NCBI GenBank assembly: GCA_947627725.1
Contig: CANQXE010000013.1
Span: 1-64,000, forward strand
Source: an uncultured Clostridia bacterium
Lineage (GTDB): Bacteria; Bacillota; Clostridia; Oscillospirales; Acutalibacteraceae
Direction: 5' to 3'
Length of the DNA stretch: 64,000 bases
The notes below the pieces were generated by a model that was given only the letters and a program-made list of their open reading frames with translations, made no database searches and had not been told where the DNA came from. Each line of letters opens with the position of its first letter. The stretch's first letter is position 1. The position numbers were made by a program, and so were the translations under genes. This document shows, one piece after another, positions 59,802-64,000 of this stretch.

Positions 59802-60761
59802 ATGGAAAAATTCAGATGGGCGTATATCGGAAGCGGGAATATTGCAGGCAGTACGGCAAGGGATATTACAAAGGGTAATCACGCTATTACCGCCATATAC
59901 AGCAGGAATTTAAAGAAGGCTGAGGAGTTTGCAGGCAAGTACGGCGCGTCTGCCTTTGATAATTTTGACAACGCGGTAAACCGTGATGATGTAGACGGCG
60001 TATATATCGCGACGCCGCACACCTCACACGTTGAATACGCTGTGCGGGCAATGGAGCTTGGCAAGCCTGTGCTTTGCGAAAAGCCCGTAGGCGTCAGCGT
60101 CAGTGATGTTGACGTCCTGATTAATACGGCAAGGAAAACAAATGTTTATTTCTGCGAGGCTATGTGGACCTGGTTCAGCGATGTTGCCCTAAAGGTTAAG
60201 GAATGGGTTAAAAGCGGTGAAATCGGCGATATAAAAGATGTTGTTATAAACTATATGTTTCCCGGAATTATGATGCCCAAAACCTCAAGGGTATTAACTC
60301 CCGAAACTGCCGGAGGGGCGCTTCTTGACGTCGGAATTTATCCTATTACTTACTGCTACAATCTGTTTGGATATCCCGATAAAATCACTTGCAGCGGTAA
60401 GCTGAAGGACGGAATTGATATAAGCGAAACCGTTATACTTGAATACAATAATTTTAAATGCACGCTCAATATGTCCCTTTGCAGTCTTAAGGAAAACTGT
60501 ATCATTAAAGGCAGTAAGGGAGAGATAAGCCTGCCTGCTTTTTTCCATATGGCGTCAAAGGCGGTTATGAAAAATGAAAACGGTAAGCAGGTGTTTAAAG
60601 GTAAAACGGATTATCTGACCGAGTTTACAAGAGCGGCAGAGGAGATAAGGCAGGGCAAAACCGAGTCCTCATATATTCCGTTTGAGGCAACAAGAGCCTG
60701 TATGCGGATTATGGACGAATGCCGAAAGCAGATGAATCTTGTTTACCCGTTTGAAAAATGA
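59802..60761 (+). CDS. Gfo/Idh/MocA-family oxidoreductase
   Basis: A 319-residue NAD(P)-dependent dehydrogenase. The Rossmann start is WAYIGSGNIAGSTARDI, with ATPHTSHVEYAVRAMELGKPVLCEKPVGVS containing the conserved CEKP lysine. Such enzymes oxidise sugars, inositols or diols. AGGAGTTTTAAT before ATG. Own unit between terminators. Confidence 0.92.
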   Translation: MEKFRWAYIGSGNIAGSTARDITKGNHAITAIYSRNLKKAEEFAGKYGASAFDNFDNAVNRDDVDGVYIATPHTSHVEYAVRAMELGKPVLCEKPVGVSVSDVDVLINTARKTNVYFCEAMWTWFSDVALKVKEWVKSGEIGDIKDVVINYMFPGIMMPKTSRVLTPETAGGALLDVGIYPITYCYNLFGYPDKITCSGKLKDGIDISETVILEYNNFKCTLNMSLCSLKENCIIKGSKGEISLPAFFHMASKAVMKNENGKQVFKGKTDYLTEFTRAAEEIRQGKTESSYIPFEATRACMRIMDECRKQMNLVYPFEK

Positions 60762-60770
60762 GAATACAAG

Positions 60771-60810
60771 AAACATAGAGCAGTTCAAATTGCTCTATGT
60801 TTTACTTTTT
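60771..60810. terminator. Bidirectional terminator between convergent genes
   Basis: AAACATAGAGCA and TGCTCTATGTTT form a 12-bp perfect stem around an eight-base loop. Confidence 0.85.
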
Positions 60811-61406
60811 ATATCAAATTTAATAAGACCGCCTTTTCTCTCATAGCCTGTGTCCCAGATTGTCCCCAAATCAAACCACTGATAAATACCGTAGGTTACA
60901 ACCTTCACCATAGTCGTATTTTCAAAAGTATTGTACCCCGTAATTAAAAACCAGTGCCATGTAAAATCCTTCATCAACGGGCTTTTGTGCTTTAAAATAA
61001 GGCAGGGAACGGGATAGCCGTTGTCTATTTGACTTATAATAAAATCCTTTGCTTTATCCATGCTTTCGTCAGCCGAAAATCCGCTGATTGAAAGTCTTGT
61101 TTCATTAATATCTTTAAGATAATCATTCATCCCGTCTATATAAATATCAAGCGTGTCAATTCCGCTCATACGCGGATGGAGATACGGCTTAATAGTATTT
61201 GAAAAGTCTGTATAATCCTTTTTAGTGATTGCCTTAGTATCATACGGATAAGGCTTTTCAAGCCCCTTGTATTTTTTAAAATAAATAAAGCTGTCGCACG
61301 CAGTAACGGCGGCACATCCGCCCATTTTCATCATCAGATTTGAAAATCGGTCCTGATTAAAGCCGTAGTCATTGTCAACCTTAAAAAAATTAAGCTCTTT
61401 TTTCAT
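60795..61406 (-). CDS. C39-like cysteine-peptidase-fold protein
   Basis: A 203-residue protein, AAAGGGATTATACA before ATG. GGCAAVTACDSF near residue 31 holds a candidate catalytic cysteine and FTWHWFLITGYN near residue 150 a candidate histidine, the order seen in C39-like peptidases. No signal peptide, no recognised partner. Enzyme activity is inference from these two motifs. Confidence 0.65.
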   Translation of the reverse strand: MKKELNFFKVDNDYGFNQDRFSNLMMKMGGCAAVTACDSFIYFKKYKGLEKPYPYDTKAITKKDYTDFSNTIKPYLHPRMSGIDTLDIYIDGMNDYLKDINETRLSISGFSADESMDKAKDFIISQIDNGYPVPCLILKHKSPLMKDFTWHWFLITGYNTFENTTMVKVVTYGIYQWFDLGTIWDTGYERKGGLIKFDIKSKT

Positions 61407-61519
61407 TGTATAATCCCTTTTCTTTGTTACAAATAAATTATAACAGATAGTATTGTCACTTACAACTATTACGAAATCCGGATTCCTGTTGAAAAGGTGT
61501 AAAATTTATATGGATTTTA

Positions 61520-61548
61520 TTGAGTTACTCCCGAATTTATGTTAAAAT
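61520..61548 (+). promoter_or_regulatory. Promoter of the membrane-protein / acyltransferase pair
   Basis: -35 TTGAGT and -10 TAAAAT with a 17-base spacer, 30 bases before the start codon. Confidence 0.5.
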
Positions 61549-61578
61549 ATATTCATAAATTATGTAAACGGAGGAAAA

Positions 61579-62385
61579 ATGGAACAGTTTATAGAATATA
61601 TTGAGAGCGTTCTGCCGGATTCGGGCAAAAACGAAACGCTTTTTAAATTCAAAAGAAAAGTGCTTGATGAAATGAATGAGAGATATTCCGAAGTATCAAA
61701 AAGAGGAATATCGAATCAAAAGGTAATCAGCGATTTGATAATAAGCGAGCATCCTGACCTTGAAAAAGACTATAAGGAATTTTACGAGAAAGAGACTGCC
61801 GCCGCAAACACCAAGGAAAAAGCCTTGCTTAATACAGTAGGCTCGGTCGTTTATATTTTGGGAATTGTTATAATTTTTCTTGTATTCAGCTTTATCACAC
61901 ATCTCTGGGGACAGACATGGCTGATTGTTGCCGACGGAATTCTGCTTTGGGCTGCATATATTTTATCTCTCGGAGTTAAGAAAATTTCATCAATGAGAAA
62001 GAGATTTCACGTTTTTGCAAGGATACTTTTAGCGATTGACGTTATGGTAGTGACGGTTGCGGTATTTCTTTTCGCGGTTGTTTTCACAAGCTTTTCAAAA
62101 AGCTGGGTGATTGTAATCGCGGGCGTAGCTCTTATGTTTGTTTCAGACGGAATATACGCATACGTAACTAAGCAAAAGCTCGCTCTTATTAACTATCTTA
62201 TTTACATCCCCGTAGTTGCGGTAATGCTTTATATTATTCTTTCGGCGCTCGGTGTTCTTTTGTGGAGCAGAGGCTGGCTTTTGATTATATTCTCTTTAAT
62301 TTTAGATGTTGTCATTATATATATGTCTATTGAGAAAAATAAAAAAATCAAGCAGGAGGTGATTGATTCATGGAAAGAAAACTGA
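61579..62385 (+). CDS. HAAS-like cytoplasmic domain plus multi-span membrane protein
   Basis: A 268-residue protein with GGAGGAAAA before ATG. Residues 1-75 form a charged helical domain resembling the HAAS/DUF1700 N-terminus (RKVLDEMNERYSEVSKRG). Six hydrophobic spans follow between ~80 and 255. The final residues overlap the next gene by 16 bases, so both are made together. Role unknown; HAAS proteins often pair with PadR regulators, which are absent here. Confidence 0.65.
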   Translation: MEQFIEYIESVLPDSGKNETLFKFKRKVLDEMNERYSEVSKRGISNQKVISDLIISEHPDLEKDYKEFYEKETAAANTKEKALLNTVGSVVYILGIVIIFLVFSFITHLWGQTWLIVADGILLWAAYILSLGVKKISSMRKRFHVFARILLAIDVMVVTVAVFLFAVVFTSFSKSWVIVIAGVALMFVSDGIYAYVTKQKLALINYLIYIPVVAVMLYIILSALGVLLWSRGWLLIIFSLILDVVIIYMSIEKNKKIKQEVIDSWKEN

Positions 62386-63650
62386 ATGCCGAGCTTTGGG
62401 ATAAAATGCATTACCTTTTCCGTGATTTCAATGACCGAATGGTACATGTGGAGCTTCATTATGATTATGAGATTAATATTGATGCGCTCAAAACCGTACT
62501 TGTCTGCTTTTTTGAAAAGGCGCCTGTTCTTCATTCCTCTTTTACGGATAACAGGATTCACCCGTATTGGACGGTTAAGGATTACAATATTGATGATATA
62601 TTAACCGTAAAGGATGTCAGCGAGGAGGCTTTGGAGCAGGAGGTCAATGATTTTCTTGTTCAGTATATTCCGCCTGAGGCTGATATACAGATGAAGGTTG
62701 CCGTGTTCAGACACGGCGGAAAATCGGTGCTGTGCGTAGTTGAAAATCATATGTGTATGGACGGGGGAGACCTAAAATATTTTATGAAGGCTCTCTGTAA
62801 AAATTACAATGATTATATTGAAAAGGGTATCAGTCCTGTTGAGCTTCGTACCGGTACACGCTCGTATGAGTCTGTATACGAGGATTTTTCGTCGGGTGAA
62901 AAGCGTATGGCGAAAAATCTTTACAAAAATATTAATTCCAAGGACAATCACGGCTTTCCGTTTACGCCTGACAGCATTAAAGATAAATCTTTCATCGCCA
63001 AAAGAAAAATACCCGCCTCAAAATTTGATGAAATCCGCGCGACAGGCAAGAAGCACGGAGCAACTATTAACGATATGCTCCTTACCGCGTATTTCTATGC
63101 CCTTTACGAGCTTGCAGAGTTTGATAAGAGCGAAAGCGTTTCTATCTCCTGCGCTGTTGACTTAAGAAGGCATATTAAGGATAACAGCGATCAGGGTATA
63201 ACAAACCATACAGCGTGGATGCAGTGCAGAGTTCCCGAACGCGGCGAAAGCATTTTTGATACCTTAAAGTATGTTGTCGAGTCCTCAAATAAGTTTAAGG
63301 AGGACAGATTTATCGGTCTGCACGGTCTGCCTCTTCTGTCGTTCGGTTATAAGATTTTACCGCTCGCGGCATCGGAGGAAGTAATAAAAATCGGCTATGC
63401 TAACCCGCTTCTCGCTATGAGTAATATCGGTATACTTGAGGTCGATAAGCTTTCCCTTGAAGGAAATGAACCCACCGACGGCTTTATGAGCGGAGCCGTT
63501 AAATATAAGCCGTATGCGCTTTTGTCCGTAACGTCTGTGAGAAAAGAGCTTACAATTTCAATGTGCGTCAGAGGTAATGATGAGGACAGGAAAACAGTTG
63601 AAAAATTCTTTGACCTTATTGTTAAGAGCATTGATATGCTTACAGAATAA
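62370..63650 (+). CDS. Condensation-domain / alcohol acyltransferase-like protein
   Basis: A 426-residue stand-alone CoA-dependent acyltransferase-fold protein (GGAGGTGATTGATTC before ATG). The catalytic HxxxD motif is in ENHMCMDGGD near residue 130, and VSISCAVDLRRH is the typical second-half motif. No other NRPS domains are present. Related proteins acylate alcohols, amines or lipids. The overlapping membrane protein gene suggests a lipid or membrane-linked product. Confidence 0.75.
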   Translation: MERKLNAELWDKMHYLFRDFNDRMVHVELHYDYEINIDALKTVLVCFFEKAPVLHSSFTDNRIHPYWTVKDYNIDDILTVKDVSEEALEQEVNDFLVQYIPPEADIQMKVAVFRHGGKSVLCVVENHMCMDGGDLKYFMKALCKNYNDYIEKGISPVELRTGTRSYESVYEDFSSGEKRMAKNLYKNINSKDNHGFPFTPDSIKDKSFIAKRKIPASKFDEIRATGKKHGATINDMLLTAYFYALYELAEFDKSESVSISCAVDLRRHIKDNSDQGITNHTAWMQCRVPERGESIFDTLKYVVESSNKFKEDRFIGLHGLPLLSFGYKILPLAASEEVIKIGYANPLLAMSNIGILEVDKLSLEGNEPTDGFMSGAVKYKPYALLSVTSVRKELTISMCVRGNDEDRKTVEKFFDLIVKSIDMLTE

Positions 63651-63660
63651 AGCCAAAACA

Positions 63661-63692
63661 AAAAGCACTTAGAATTACCTAAGTGCTTTTAA
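63661..63692. terminator. Bidirectional terminator
   Basis: AAAGCACTTAG and CTAAGTGCTTT stem around AATTAC; it closes convergent transcripts. Confidence 0.82.
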
Positions 63693-63707
63693 ATACTATA
63701 TTTTTAT

Positions 63708-63986
63708 TTACTGCAGCATTGACAAAAAGGCTGTGCCGGCAACTGCATAAAAAATAACAGAAATTACAATGGCAATTACCCATAAAATGATATTCGCGAT
63801 AATGTAATTCTTCTTGTTTTTATTCGTTTTGCTTGAGCAGAGCCAAACAATCCAGCAGATGATGTTTACAACGGGAATAGCGCATAAAATGAACATTACG
63901 ATATACTGACCTACGGACATAACTGCGTTTGTTTCGTCATACTGAGGCTGTGGTTGCGGTTGATAGTTATAATTGTTTTCTTCCAT
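63708..63986 (-). CDS. Small two-span membrane protein
   Basis: A 92-residue protein after AGGAGTAATAATC. An N-terminal Gln/Pro-rich stretch (NYNYQPQPQPQYDE) is followed by two hydrophobic spans (~27-50 and ~64-88) separated by a basic SSKTNKNKKN loop. The layout resembles DUF4190/TM2-like small membrane proteins. Function unknown. Confidence 0.6.
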   Translation of the reverse strand: MEENNYNYQPQPQPQYDETNAVMSVGQYIVMFILCAIPVVNIICWIVWLCSSKTNKNKKNYIIANIILWVIAIVISVIFYAVAGTAFLSMLQ

Positions 63987-64000
63987 GATTATTACTCCTC

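Overview
The window looks like the chromosome of a low-GC gut clostridium (Oscillospiraceae/Ruminococcaceae-like; the exact genus cannot be fixed from the sequence). It is dominated by mobile DNA stacked at one tRNA gene. Signs of a Clostridia host are strong GGAGG ribosome sites, frequent TTG/GTG starts, conjugation gene families typical of Firmicutes ICEs, and flanking carbohydrate-degradation genes.

Region 1 (1-27562) is the right-hand part of an integrative conjugative element (ICE) that continues past the left edge. It holds accessory genes (D12 adenine methylase, YodL-DUF3846, SpoVG-domain and DUF3849 proteins), a thioester/Cna-B/VaFE surface adhesin with a sortase B, a type IV secretion set (pilin-like DUF3852, TrbL/VirB6-like, VirB3/PrgI-like, VirB4 ATPase, NlpC/P60 hydrolase), a relaxosome (accessory protein and a MOBP relaxase fused to Sel1 repeats), a HEPN-MNT pair, a VirD4 coupling protein, Xis and a tyrosine integrase. 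A type I toxin-antitoxin locus with a 22-residue hydrophobic peptide lies at 10695-11035.

Region 2 (27563 to about 35056) is a smaller mobilizable element: HTH protein, candidate oriT, MobC, MobA, Xis and an integrase closely related to that of region 1. Its cargo is a three-gene operon of two TIR-domain proteins and a small membrane protein, a likely Thoeris-like anti-phage system.

Region 3 (about 35057-48837) has different, CpG-richer codon use and looks plasmid- or ICE-derived: a soluble TraG/VirD4-like ATPase, a ClpP-like protease, an unrecognised 478-residue protein, a Rep-like protein, a DnaB-type ATPase, and a UvrD-type helicase with a Cas4/AddB-like nuclease tail. It ends with a type II restriction-modification set (C5 methylase, nuclease, Vsr). 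The stack ends at tRNA-Gln(CUG) on the minus strand at 48793-48866. A 46-bp copy of the 3' part of this tRNA at 27517-27562 marks the junction between regions 1 and 2.

Region 4 (48867-64000) is ordinary chromosome: a pyrophosphatase-like gene, tRNA-Ala(GGC), then a same-strand run of GH2 and GH36 glycosidases, an MBL-fold hydrolase, a sulfatase, a secreted lipase, a NUDIX, a HAD and an SGNH protein, followed by an oxidoreductase, a C39-like protein and membrane/acyltransferase genes.

The observation I would follow first: many unrelated soluble ICE proteins, and the relaxases of both the ICE and the mobilizable element, end in methionine within a short acidic or Gln/Gly/Ser-rich tail. Structural secretion proteins mostly do not. 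This could be a shared C-terminal transport signal.
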